Notes under the pieces: generated by a model
The model's database searches: none
Seen by the model: only the letters and a program-made list of their open reading frames with translations
Told to the model about the DNA's origin: nothing
From: Nocardia iowensis
Lineage (GTDB): Bacteria; Actinomycetota; Actinomycetes; Mycobacteriales; Mycobacteriaceae
Assembly: GCF_019222765.1 (NCBI RefSeq)
Contig: NZ_CP078145.1
Coordinates: forward strand, 62,001 to 126,000
Reading direction: 5' to 3'
Length of the DNA: 64,000 nt
Made by a program: the position numbers and the translations under genes
Shown: piece by piece, positions 26,262-33,783 of the stretch
Position numbering within the stretch: the first letter of the stretch is position 1
Layout of the letters: each line of letters begins with the position of its first letter

Positions 26262-26789
26262 TCACGCGGCCAGCAGCATGGCCAGAACCGCGGTGTCGGG
26301 ATCGCTGATCGGGTCCAGGCCCACCCGGCTGACCAGCGAGGTGACCGTGCCGTCGGATTCGGCCTCGGCCCACGCGGCCCGGTGCTCGAGGCCGAGATGG
26401 GGCACACCGGGCAGCAGCACGCACCCGGATGCGGCGCCCGCGCATTCCGGCAGCGACGGCCGGGTTTCCGAGGGTGGATGCAGCATCAGCAGGGCGGCGG
26501 GCACATGGTCGGCAAACCGCCCTGGCGCGAGCGCCTCGTCACCGAGCACGGTTCCTTCGGCCAGCACCAAGCCGACCGTGCCGGGTTCGGGATCGTCCGG
26601 CAGCTCTTCGCGCACTCCGAACACCGTCGAGGTGGACAGCAGTCCCGGCAGCGTGGCCACCCGGACGGCGAGCACCAGTACCTGCGCCCATTCCTTGGTG
26701 GTGTCCGGCCAGCGGCCGGAGACGACGAAGCCGCGCAGCGAGCCGCGGGCATGGAACGGCGTGATGCCGATCGGTCCATTCGTCCGCAT
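26262..26789 (-). CDS. conserved-looking hypothetical protein
   Basis: A 175-aa protein that I do not recognise. It is soluble, with no signal peptide or membrane helix. It begins with short beta-rich sequence (GITPFHARGSLRGFVVSGRW) and has two Cys near the centre (PECAGAASGCVLLPG). A clean GGGAGG lies five bases before the ATG, and codon use is normal, so it is probably real. It is transcribed away from the sodA side and towards the riboswitch region. Nothing in the context indicates function. Confidence 0.65.
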   Translation of the reverse strand: MRTNGPIGITPFHARGSLRGFVVSGRWPDTTKEWAQVLVLAVRVATLPGLLSTSTVFGVREELPDDPEPGTVGLVLAEGTVLGDEALAPGRFADHVPAALLMLHPPSETRPSLPECAGAASGCVLLPGVPHLGLEHRAAWAEAESDGTVTSLVSRVGLDPISDPDTAVLAMLLAA

Positions 26790-27103
26790 CGTGCCTCCCG
26801 TGGGCTAACCGGGGGCGGTATTGCCCGTCCTCGCGCTGTGGATTCCGAGGATGAACCACGAATCACCTGGCACACAAGTACCAAAGAGTGCCAGTCGGTC
26901 GGCGGAAATGGGCTGATTATCGGTTGTTCCTGCCCACAGGCCCGCAGCGGATCGTCGGGCGGACGGTCCGAGACCGGTTTGCGGCCCGGGCGTGTCCCGA
27001 CCGAGTCGGGATGTCGAGCACGATCGGTAGATATGCGACGGGCCCGCGCCCCCGAACCGCCGAATCGCGGCGGGGAGCGCGGGCCCGTTCGGCCCCGGGG
27101 CGA
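26790..27103. other. intergenic region with sodA terminator
   Basis: About 314 bases without a gene. It holds the promoter region of the hypothetical gene at 26789 and, at 27038-27088, the hairpin that ends sodA. Nothing else was recognised. Confidence 0.55.
27038..27088 (-). terminator. sodA terminator
   Basis: A 12-bp perfect GC stem (27038-27049 with 27077-27088) encloses a second small stem (CCGCCG with CGGCGG). It starts 16 bases after the sodA stop on the minus strand. Confidence 0.8.
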
Positions 27104-27727
27104 TCAGCCGAAGATCAGGCCCTTGCCCTGGCCGACGGCGCGCTGGAAGCGATCCTGCACGTCTTCCCAGTTGACGACGTTCCAGAATGCCGTGACGTAA
27201 TCCGCCTTGACGTTCTTGTACTGCAGGTAGAAGGCGTGCTCCCACATGTCGACCTGCAGCAGCGGGATGATGCCAAGCGGGACGTTGGCCTGCTGGTCGT
27301 ACAGCTGGAAGGTCAGCAGCTTCTGGCCGAGGGTGTCGTAGCCGAGCACCGCCCAGCCGGAGCCCTGCAGGCCGTTGGCCGCGGCGGTGAACTGGGCACG
27401 GAACTTGTCGAACGAACCGAACTGGTCGTCGATCGCGGCGGCGAGGTCGCCGACCGGCTTGTCGCCACCGTTGGGGGACAGGTTCTTCCACCAGATGGAG
27501 TGGTTGACGTGCCCACCGAGGTGGAAGGCCAGGTTCTTCTCGTACAGGAAAATGGCGCCGTGGTCGCCGCTCTCGCGGGCGGCTTCCAGCTTCTCGAGCG
27601 CGGTGTTCGCGCCTGCGACGTAAGCGGCGTGGTGCTTGGAATGATGCAGCTCGTTGATCTGCCCGGAGATGTGGGGCTCCAGGGCGCTGTAGTCGTAATC
27701 CAGATCTGGCAGCGTGTACTCAGCCAC
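27104..27727 (-). CDS. sodA: superoxide dismutase, Fe/Mn type
   Basis: A 207-aa SodA of the mycobacterial type, which disproportionates superoxide. Metal ligands are His28 ([11 protein letters not shown]), the His in [10 protein letters not shown] (near 76), and Asp and His in [12 protein letters not shown] (near 160 and 164), at the family positions. The GTG at 27727 has AGGAAGGGA five bases upstream and gives the usual [13 protein letters not shown]-terminus. No signal peptide is present, as in mycobacterial SodA, which is exported by other means. Fe or Mn use cannot be read with confidence. The neighbouring msrA remnant and Mn exporter fit an oxidative-stress context. Confidence 0.97.
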   Translation of the reverse strand: MAEYTLPDLDYDYSALEPHISGQINELHHSKHHAAYVAGANTALEKLEAARESGDHGAIFLYEKNLAFHLGGHVNHSIWWKNLSPNGGDKPVGDLAAAIDDQFGSFDKFRAQFTAAANGLQGSGWAVLGYDTLGQKLLTFQLYDQQANVPLGIIPLLQVDMWEHAFYLQYKNVKADYVTAFWNVVNWEDVQDRFQRAVGQGKGLIFG

Positions 27728-27916
27728 GATGTCCCTTCCTATGTCGGGCTGTGTGCGCCCGTCTCGAGCACACCCAACCATCATTCGTACACCCGCTCGG
27801 TTCCAACCGGGCCTGATGCCCCCGCATTCCGGCGCGGGCGCTCACCCTGGTGGGTGGTGCGCCGTCGCACCAACTTTCCTCGGCACCGGCGCGAACCTCA
27901 CGCGTAGCATCGAACC

Positions 27917-28485
27917 ATGTCGTGGTACGACGAACTAGTGGGGCGGTTGCGTCTCCCCAAGCCCGTCATGGTTGCGCGGGATCGAGCGCTACCCGGCCGG
28001 GCAGAACCGATCCTGGTTCCGGATACCCACTACGTCAACGGCCATTCGATCCATCCCCCTTTCCCCGAAAGCATGCGGGTCGCCGTGCTGGCGATGGGCT
28101 GTTTCTGGGGCGCGGAGCAGGAATTCTGGCAGCTCGACGGCGTGTACACGACCGCGGTCGGGTACGTCGGCGGCTACACGCCGAACCCCACCTACGAAGA
28201 GGTGTGTAGCGGGCAGACCGGCCACACCGAATCCGTGCTGATCGTCTTCGATCCCGCGGTGATCGACTACCCGGGCGTGCTGCGGCACTTCTGGGAGAAC
28301 CACGACCCGACCCAGGGCATGCGGCAGGGCAACGACCGGGGGACCCAGTACCGCTCGGCCAGCCCGATCTTTCGGCGTTCTACTACGCCGAGGGTTATCA
28401 CCAGCAGTACCTGGCCAAGAACCCCGGTGGCTACTGTCCGGTGCACGCGACCGGGGTTAGCTGCCCGGCGGGCCTTGGCGCCTGA
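27917..28485 (+). pseudogene. msrA: peptide methionine sulfoxide reductase A, internal deletion and frameshift
   Basis: The first 145 codons encode a normal MsrA, including the catalytic motif [11 protein letters not shown] and [11 protein letters not shown], up to GTQYRSA. The following 35-40 family residues are missing. The C-terminus ([20 protein letters not shown], then GGYC and TGVSC with the resolving cysteines) continues in another frame from about 28366 to the TGA at 28483-28485. The simplest reading is a deletion of roughly 110 bases that also shifts frame. Read straight through, a 218-aa protein lacking the C-terminal cysteines would result. An assembly error is possible. A TAGCAT box lies 6 bases before the ATG. 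Confidence 0.85.
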
Positions 28486-28494
28486 CACACAGAA

Positions 28495-28529
28495 ATACCG
28501 CACATCCGGTCGGCCCGGCTGTGCGGTAT
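28495..28529. terminator. bidirectional terminator after msrA
   Basis: A perfect 10-bp outer stem (28495-28504 with 28520-28529) surrounds an inner CCGG/CCGG pair, between the msrA remnant and the convergent gene at 28542. Confidence 0.75.
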
Positions 28530-28541
28530 CGGTGTCCGTGC

Positions 28542-29153
28542 TCAGAGTGGTGGTGCGACGCCCGGTCGAGTAGCCCGCGGGTCGCCGGCGTCGTGCGCCG
28601 CCCACCAGCGCGCCCCGCCCGCGATGAACTCCGCCAGCGAGATCTCCCGCCCCTTCGAGTCGTGGATGAGCACGTTGTCGAACCAGACGCGAACGTCGAG
28701 CTCGCGCGGGTCGATGCCCTCCTCCTGGGAGAACTCCAGTACGTGCGCGCAGATGTGCTCGTCGAATTTGGTGTCGAAGCTGAGCAGCTCGCTCCACAGT
28801 GCCCAGCCGCTGTCATCGATATCGACGAACTCCCAGCCGTGCAGCCGGCCGCCGCCGAAGCTGCGGATCGCCTCGTCCAGGCCGTCCAGTTGCAGGGGCA
28901 GGACCTGCGGATCGATATCGTCCCAGTTCTGCATGCGCAGGGACGCCGCAACGCGGCCGACCCCGGTGAAGGTGACCTGGACCCTGCGGTCCTCGGTGGG
29001 CGTTCCGTTCTCCGGAAGCGTCAGCACCTCTAGGTCGAGTCGTAGTTGCCCGGCCGCCGCGTCGACCTCCAGCCCGAGGCACGTGGCCTCGGACAGAGCG
29101 ACATTGAGGCCGGCCGTATCCATTCCGTCGAGTAGCCCCCTGCTCACGTTCAT
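28542..29153 (-). CDS. hypothetical protein
   Basis: A 203-aa soluble protein that I do not recognise. It looks like one beta-rich domain ([36 protein letters not shown]) followed by a helical part ([20 protein letters not shown]) and a Trp-rich end ([17 protein letters not shown]). There is no signal peptide, membrane segment or known catalytic motif. The start could be the ATG at 29153 or a GTG two codons earlier; neither has a clear ribosome site. It is a single gene, convergent with msrA. Confidence 0.65.
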   Translation of the reverse strand: MNVSRGLLDGMDTAGLNVALSEATCLGLEVDAAAGQLRLDLEVLTLPENGTPTEDRRVQVTFTGVGRVAASLRMQNWDDIDPQVLPLQLDGLDEAIRSFGGGRLHGWEFVDIDDSGWALWSELLSFDTKFDEHICAHVLEFSQEEGIDPRELDVRVWFDNVLIHDSKGREISLAEFIAGGARWWAAHDAGDPRATRPGVAPPL

Positions 29154-29678
29154 GGCCACAGGCTACCGACAGCTACCGGTGGAGCCCAGTATTTCAGTTT
29201 TTCGCTAGTGTTCTCGTTTTATATGGAACCGATTGGGACCCAGCGCCGTCCAAGTAGGTATCGGAACCCGCTACCACCGCGAGTTTCGAGGTCGGCGGCG
29301 AATGACCGCTCCGGGATGGATGGAGGGGAGTCTCGGATCGGTCGTTCGCGCCGCATGATCACGCCGAAAATCTGCCTGCGGCCTGTTAGCTACCCTTAAA
29401 ACGGGTGCGGGGCACGGGATGCCGTTAGCCGATGGGTAACTTTGATAGTCAAACCCTGAAAATGGTGCGCTGTCCGATAGCTGCAGCCTGTGGATGAAGT
29501 TGTGGATTATGTGGATAACTCTGTCGGAGATATGCACATCCCGACCCTGAGCGGGGCGCCGATCAGGGTTCCGGGACGCAGAACATACCTGAAGTACCGG
29601 CTCGATGTCGAGCTGCCGAAGCCCGCAGCACGGGCCGGAACTGCACCCCACCCTGGCACCCATGGCAGGATCGAAACT
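29154..29678. other. long intergenic region with DnaA-box cluster
   Basis: About 525 bases without a credible gene. It is less GC-rich than its surroundings around 29200-29240 and 29390-29520. It contains three adjacent DnaA-box-like 9-mers at 29489-29518. The open frame that runs through this region into the rhodanese gene starts inside the boxes and has no ribosome site, so it is treated as noncoding. The promoter of the rhodanese operon must lie here. Confidence 0.6.
29489..29518 (-). promoter_or_regulatory. cluster of three DnaA-box-like sites
   Basis: TGTGGATGA (29489-29497), TGTGGATTA (29501-29509) and TGTGGATAA (29510-29518) lie in the same orientation within 30 bases. The last is a perfect DnaA box (reverse complement TTATCCACA); the others differ by one or two bases. 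No dnaA or dnaN gene is nearby, so this is not the usual oriC. Confidence 0.55.
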
Positions 29679-30050
29679 GTGACGAGCCCCCATGTTCCCT
29701 CGGTCTCGGTGGACGCGGTGCCGAGCGAATTCGACAGCAGCGAGCCGACCACGGCCGACGCCGCGCGGGCGATCCTGCTCGATGTGCGCGAGGACGACGA
29801 ATGGCAGCTCGGGCACGCGCCGGGCGCGATGCACATCCCGATGGTCGACGTGCCCGCCCGGGTGGACGAGTTGGACTACGACGTCGATCTGTACGTCATC
29901 TGCCGGCAAGGCGGTCGTTCCCTCCAGGTGGTCGAATACCTCACGCACATCGGCTTCGACGCGATCCAGGTCCACGGTGGCATGGTTGCGTGGCAGCAGG
30001 CGGGACGCCCGCTGATCGCGGACGGCGACCAGCAGGCGAAGATCTACTAG
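29679..30050 (+). CDS. rhodanese-like domain protein
   Basis: A 123-aa single rhodanese domain. ILLDVREDDEWQLGHAPGAM is the CH2A-type start and the active-site loop is ICRQGGRS with the catalytic Cys near residue 80. GlpE/PspE-like domains of this size move sulfane sulfur or act as redox/sulfur carriers. The GTG at 29679 is chosen because the domain begins soon after; the frame is open further upstream but runs through the DnaA-box region. It is followed 22 bases later by the DUF4328 gene, so it is probably the first gene of an operon. Confidence 0.87.
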   Translation: MTSPHVPSVSVDAVPSEFDSSEPTTADAARAILLDVREDDEWQLGHAPGAMHIPMVDVPARVDELDYDVDLYVICRQGGRSLQVVEYLTHIGFDAIQVHGGMVAWQQAGRPLIADGDQQAKIY

Positions 30051-30072
30051 CGAACGCCGCAAAGGAGGCACG

Positions 30073-31122
30073 GTGAGCACGGTCGTACAACCTTGTGCGC
30101 GTTGTGGCGCGCGCTGGGCCGTGCAGTCGAGCCCGATGCACTGGTGCCCGCGCTGCCGCGGCGTATTGCTGTCGCCCGCGCCCATCGACGCACCCGCCGA
30201 ACGGCGCAACTACCGCTGGGTGGCGCGCAGGCCCGACCATCGCGCGCGCAGGTCCCCGGTCAGCACCCCGCCTGTCGTCGGCAGCGAAACTCCGCGCTAC
30301 ACCCAGATTCCGCGCTGGGGGCTGCTCGACCCGCCGCCCAGACCCGCCGCCGAGGCTCCTCGTCCGCTCGGCAGGCTGACCCAGTGGACATCCCGGTTGC
30401 TGATCGCCACCGCCGCGGTATTCGCGGTCGCGGCCGTCGCCGAACTACTGCGCTATCTGCTCCTGCTGCGCAACCGCACGCGGCTGATCCATCCCGCCGT
30501 GCTGATCGGCTCCGACGCGCTGGTCATCGGTGCCGCGCTGGTCGCCCTGGTGCTGGCAGTGGTGACCGCGCTGGCGGTGGTCGGCTGGTTGATCGAGACG
30601 CGCCGGGTCGCCTTCCGGAAGATCGGTCGCGATGATCCCCGATCGGTGCGGGCACTGGTGCTCGGTTGTCTGGTTCCGGTGGTCAATCTGGTGTGGCCCG
30701 GGGTGTTCCTGACCGAGATCGTCGCCGAGCGCAGTGATCCGCGCGCGCTGCGGGCGATCCGGATCTGGTGGGCCGCCTGGGTGTTCGGCGGCGTGGTCGC
30801 GGTGGCCGCGCTGCTGTGGCGGACCGCGGAGTCCTTGCAGGTCAAGGCGGACGGGGTGCTGTTCACCGCGTTCACCGACCTGGTCGCCGCCGCGGTCGCG
30901 CTGCTCACCCTCGCCATGATGCGCGCGATCGAGGAACGAGACGTGCTCGGCCGCAGCAGGATCGCGCGGCGCTGGTTGATCGCCGTCGACCCGGCCGTGC
31001 CGGTGATCGAGCCGGTGCAGCCCGGTGGCCGGGCGGCGCGCGCGGACAGCGAGCAGGCGCGGGCCGCGGATGATTCCAACGGTGCAGTGGACCGTGAGCA
31101 CGAGGAGGTTATGGCCAAGTGA
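30073..31122 (+). CDS. DUF4328 membrane protein with N-terminal zinc ribbon
   Basis: A 349-aa protein matching the position and type of M. tuberculosis Rv3843c. The N-terminus has a zinc-ribbon-like pair CARCGARW and CPRCRGVLL. After a Pro/Arg-rich linker, six hydrophobic segments form the DUF4328 membrane region (LLIATAAVFAVAAVAELLRY; VLGCLVPVVNLVWPGVFLTE; IRIWWAAWVFGGVVAVAALL). The tail is acidic and Ala-rich. AAAGGAGG lies upstream of the GTG start. Its stop overlaps the glycerophosphodiesterase start. Function is unknown. Confidence 0.88.
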   Translation: MSTVVQPCARCGARWAVQSSPMHWCPRCRGVLLSPAPIDAPAERRNYRWVARRPDHRARRSPVSTPPVVGSETPRYTQIPRWGLLDPPPRPAAEAPRPLGRLTQWTSRLLIATAAVFAVAAVAELLRYLLLLRNRTRLIHPAVLIGSDALVIGAALVALVLAVVTALAVVGWLIETRRVAFRKIGRDDPRSVRALVLGCLVPVVNLVWPGVFLTEIVAERSDPRALRAIRIWWAAWVFGGVVAVAALLWRTAESLQVKADGVLFTAFTDLVAAAVALLTLAMMRAIEERDVLGRSRIARRWLIAVDPAVPVIEPVQPGGRAARADSEQARAADDSNGAVDREHEEVMAK

Positions 31123-31886
31123 GCCAGGGCAGTCGCGCACCGTTCGTCGTGGCGCACCGAGGTGCTTCGGCGGCGCGCCCCGAACACACGCTCGCCGCAT
31201 ACGAATTGGCGCTACAGGAGGGCGCGGACGGCGTCGAGTGCGACGTCCGGCTGACCAGGGACGGGCACCTGGTGTGCGTGCACGACCGCACCGTCGACCG
31301 GACCTCCTCGGGCACCGGGCTGGTCAGCGAGATGACCCTGGACGAACTCGAGGACCTCGACTTCGGCGCGGACGGCGAGCACGCCAAAGTGCTCACCCTC
31401 AGCGAACTGATCAGCCTGGTGCTCGACTGGCGCAGCAGGCCGACCAAGCTGTTCATCGAGACCAAGCATCCGGTCCGGTACGGCGCGCTGGTGGAGAACA
31501 AGCTGCTCGCCGAACTGCAACGGTTCGGCATCGCCACCCCCGCCTCGGCCGACCACTCCCGTGCGGTGGTCATGTCTTTCGCGGCCACCGCGGTCTGGCG
31601 GATCCGCCGCGCCGCGCCGTTGCTGCCGACGGTGCTGCTCGGTGAATCATCGCGATACCTCGGTGGCGGCGCCGCGACAACGGTCGGCGCCACCGCCGTC
31701 GGTCCGTCGGTGAAGACCCTGCGCGACCACCCCGAACTGGTCGACAAGGCCGCCGCCGCGGGCCGCGCGACCTACTGCTGGACCGTGGACGATCCCGACG
31801 ACGTACGCCTGTGCGCCGACCTCGGCGTCAGCTGGGTCGCCACGAATCACCCGGGCCGCACCAAGGCGCTGCTCGCCGCCGCCTGA
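31119..31886 (+). CDS. glpQ1: glycerophosphodiester phosphodiesterase
   Basis: A 255-aa GDPD-family enzyme that hydrolyses glycerophosphodiesters to glycerol 3-phosphate and an alcohol. Catalytic residues are visible: AHRGASAARPEHTLAAYE (first His, Glu), GVECDVRLTRDG and VHDRTVDRTSSGTG (Glu-Asp metal site and second His), and FIETKHP. No signal peptide is present, so it is cytoplasmic. Its GTG overlaps the DUF4328 stop by four bases, a coupling that matches the Rv3843c-Rv3842c order in mycobacteria. It probably recycles lipid headgroups. Confidence 0.92.
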   Translation: MSQGSRAPFVVAHRGASAARPEHTLAAYELALQEGADGVECDVRLTRDGHLVCVHDRTVDRTSSGTGLVSEMTLDELEDLDFGADGEHAKVLTLSELISLVLDWRSRPTKLFIETKHPVRYGALVENKLLAELQRFGIATPASADHSRAVVMSFAATAVWRIRRAAPLLPTVLLGESSRYLGGGAATTVGATAVGPSVKTLRDHPELVDKAAAAGRATYCWTVDDPDDVRLCADLGVSWVATNHPGRTKALLAAA

Positions 31887-31984
31887 GTTCGCGCCCGGTC
31901 ACCTTGCCCCGCAGTACCCTTCGGCCGGGTTCGGCGCCGTGGCGCGCGGTGTGCCGCCGAGCACACCATGTAGGTTGACCCCCC

Positions 31985-32905
31985 GTGGGTAAGAGCAAGC
32001 GCAATAGTCCTAAGCCCGGAGGGAACCGGGCACAGCGTCTCGCCGAGCGGAAGGCGGCGCTGGAGCAGGCGGCCCAGTCCGTTTCGCGTCCCTTCGAGGG
32101 GCTGGCCGCGGAGTGCGATCTGGTCGCGCTGCGCGAGTTCGTGCCGTCGGCCACCGCCGAGCTGAAGCTGGCACCCGGCGTCGCGGCCGAGCGCCAGGTC
32201 GTGCTCGCGACGGTGCTTCCTGGTGCGGTGGCCGCGCTGGTGCGGGCGGGCGATCAGCCGAGTGGCTTCGTCGGCGCGCAGATGCAGTTCCATGGCGCCG
32301 ATCCGGGTGCCGACCTCGCCGCCGCCATCCTGTGGACGCAGTCCGCCGAACCGGGCGACTCGCTGTCGTCGGTGGAGAGCGTGGCGGGCGGCCCGCGGCT
32401 GGCCGACGTGATCGACGCGGGCGCGCAGCTGGATCTCACGGTGCACCAGGACTTCGACTGGTGGGTGCCCGAGGGCGTGCAGCCCGACCCGCAGGTCGCC
32501 GCGACCATCGAGCAGGCCAAGCAGGCGATCATGCCCTCGGCGCGGCTCGCGCTCGGCCCGGATTCGGTCGGCGCGGCGTGGTGGGTGGACGCCGGCGAGA
32601 AGGCACACATCCGTTGGGTCCGTCCGGAAAACGAGGACGACCTGATGCTGGCACTGGCCCGCCTGCACGCCGCCGGTGGTCTGCACCTCGGCGAGGGTTC
32701 CCGGTTCGCGGGCTCGTTCCGCACGCACGGTGTGCTGGTTCCGGTCTTCGACCTGGATCCGGAACAGCACGCCGAGGAATGGACCAAGCCCGCCAAGGAG
32801 TTCGGCGTCCGGCTGGTCGAGGCACTGGCTACGGACGCGCCGCTGACCGCCGACGAGCGTCGCTCGCGGGACGGCCTTCGGTCGCGTCAGGTGACCCTGC
32901 GCTGA
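31985..32905 (+). CDS. DUF5926 family protein
   Basis: A 306-aa soluble protein of the actinobacterial DUF5926 family. It has a strongly basic N-terminus (GKSKRNSPKPGGNRAQRLAER) and then a globular domain with motifs such as HQDFDWWVPEGVQ, KAHIRWVRPENEDDLM and RFAGSFRTHGVLVPVFDLD. The basic start could bind nucleic acid. A TAGGTT box lies 8 bases before the GTG at 31985 and there is no ribosome site, suggesting a leaderless mRNA. It is a single gene; function is unknown. Confidence 0.8.
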   Translation: MGKSKRNSPKPGGNRAQRLAERKAALEQAAQSVSRPFEGLAAECDLVALREFVPSATAELKLAPGVAAERQVVLATVLPGAVAALVRAGDQPSGFVGAQMQFHGADPGADLAAAILWTQSAEPGDSLSSVESVAGGPRLADVIDAGAQLDLTVHQDFDWWVPEGVQPDPQVAATIEQAKQAIMPSARLALGPDSVGAAWWVDAGEKAHIRWVRPENEDDLMLALARLHAAGGLHLGEGSRFAGSFRTHGVLVPVFDLDPEQHAEEWTKPAKEFGVRLVEALATDAPLTADERRSRDGLRSRQVTLR

Positions 32906-32963
32906 GCGCAGAATTCCTCGGATGGATTTCGCGAAAAATACTTCTCTCGAATCCCGGCTCGGC

Positions 32964-32969
32964 TAGGTT
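32964..32969 (+). promoter_or_regulatory. putative -10 box for the tiny ORF transcript
   Basis: TAGGTT lies 66 bases upstream of the 18-codon ORF. The predicted leader contains two small hairpins (32978-32991 and 32993-33012). No good -35 element is seen. Confidence 0.4.
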
Positions 32970-33034
32970 CTCTGCGACACCACAGCTGGTGCCGGTGAGG
33001 GCAGTCTCACCGACCGTCGAGGGAAGAGGAAACC

Positions 33035-33091
33035 GTGACCGATCTGATCGCGATGCTTACATCACTGTTCAGTTCGATGAGTGCTAAGTAA
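33035..33091 (+). CDS. putative 18-residue amphipathic peptide
   Basis: A GTG-started frame of 18 codons (MTDLIAMLTSLFSSMSAK) sits 7 bases after AGAGGAA, a good ribosome site. Leu, Ile, Met and Phe alternate with Ser and Thr at helical spacing, with one acidic residue at the start and Lys at the end, so it could form a short amphipathic helix. A strong hairpin terminator starts 20 bases after the stop, and a TAGGTT -10-like box lies upstream, so it could be an independent short transcript. A hairpin (AGTGCT/AGCACT) straddles the stop. I know no homologue; an sRNA rather than a peptide is the alternative. Confidence 0.5.
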   Translation: MTDLIAMLTSLFSSMSAK

Positions 33092-33110
33092 GCACTCTTA
33101 TAAACGGCAG

Positions 33111-33146
33111 CAGGCCCAGCTCATCAGAGAGCTGGGCCTGTTTGTT
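33111..33146. terminator. bidirectional terminator between tiny ORF and bfrB
   Basis: A perfect 12-bp inverted repeat (33111-33122 with 33129-33140, 6-base loop) is followed by TTTGTT. It lies 17 bases beyond the bfrB stop on the other strand. Confidence 0.88.
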
Positions 33147-33163
33147 GCCATCGGCAATGCCGA

Positions 33164-33712
33164 TCAGATGGATCCGCCCGCTGTCGACGGGGCACCGGAA
33201 GCATCGCTGGGACCACTCATTTCCCGGGCGATGAACTCTTCCAGATCGAACAGGTTGGAACCGGCGCGATCGGCGATGGTGAGCAGGGTGGTCATGTTGG
33301 CGACCTCCTCGACCTGCTCCTTCAGGAACCACTGCATGAACTGTTCGCCCAGGTAGTCGCCCTCTTCGCGGGCGGTGCTCGCCAGCTGGATGATCTGGTC
33401 GGTGACCGTCTTCTCCTGGGAGAGGGCGAGCGCGATCGGCTCGCGCACATTCTCGAACTTGGATTTGGCCGCGTCGATGCCGGAAAGCTCGACACTGATA
33501 TCCCGGTCGAGGAAGTACTGCACGATCATCATCGCGTGGTTACGTTCTTCGACCGCCTGCGCATAGAAACGCTTGGCCAACTGGGGCAGGTCCGCATTGT
33601 CGAACCACACCGCGATGGCGATGTATTGATGCTCGGCATTGAATTCATGCCTGATCTGATCGTGGAGCAGGCTGTGGAATTTGCTGCGTGGGGACTCCGG
33701 ATGGCTGGACAT
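33164..33712 (-). CDS. bfrB: ferritin (BfrB type), catalytically complete
   Basis: A 182-aa 24-mer ferritin of the mycobacterial BfrB class that oxidises Fe(II) and stores iron. The ferroxidase ligands are in place: Glu23 (RHEFNAEHQY), Glu56 and His59 (VEERNHAM), the Glu in ALSQEKTVTDQ, and Gln/Glu in FLKEQVEEV. The ATG at 33712 matches the family N-terminus. A TAATGT box lies 7 bases upstream, so the mRNA may be leaderless. An IdeR-like box at 33765-33783 is suitably placed for iron-dependent activation, as known for mycobacterial bfrB. A second ferritin gene lies directly upstream on the same strand. Confidence 0.95.
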   Translation of the reverse strand: MSSHPESPRSKFHSLLHDQIRHEFNAEHQYIAIAVWFDNADLPQLAKRFYAQAVEERNHAMMIVQYFLDRDISVELSGIDAAKSKFENVREPIALALSQEKTVTDQIIQLASTAREEGDYLGEQFMQWFLKEQVEEVANMTTLLTIADRAGSNLFDLEEFIAREMSGPSDASGAPSTAGGSI

Positions 33713-33764
33713 AAAGGTGACATTAGCCCTGGTCAAGGCGCCTGTCATCCAAGTGCAACCTTAT

Positions 33765-33783
33765 TGAGGCTAGTATTGCCTAA
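33765..33783. promoter_or_regulatory. IdeR-like iron box upstream of bfrB
   Basis: On the minus strand TTAGGCAATACTAGCCTCA matches 13 of 19 positions of the IdeR consensus TTAGGTTAGGCTAACCTAA, with both outer half-sites largely conserved. It lies about 53 bases upstream of the bfrB ATG, next to the stop of the second ferritin gene. Confidence 0.6.

Noticed and set aside
29489..29518. The DnaA-box cluster as the chromosomal origin
   Set aside because: No dnaA, dnaN, recF or long AT-rich unwinding region is present, and only three boxes are seen.
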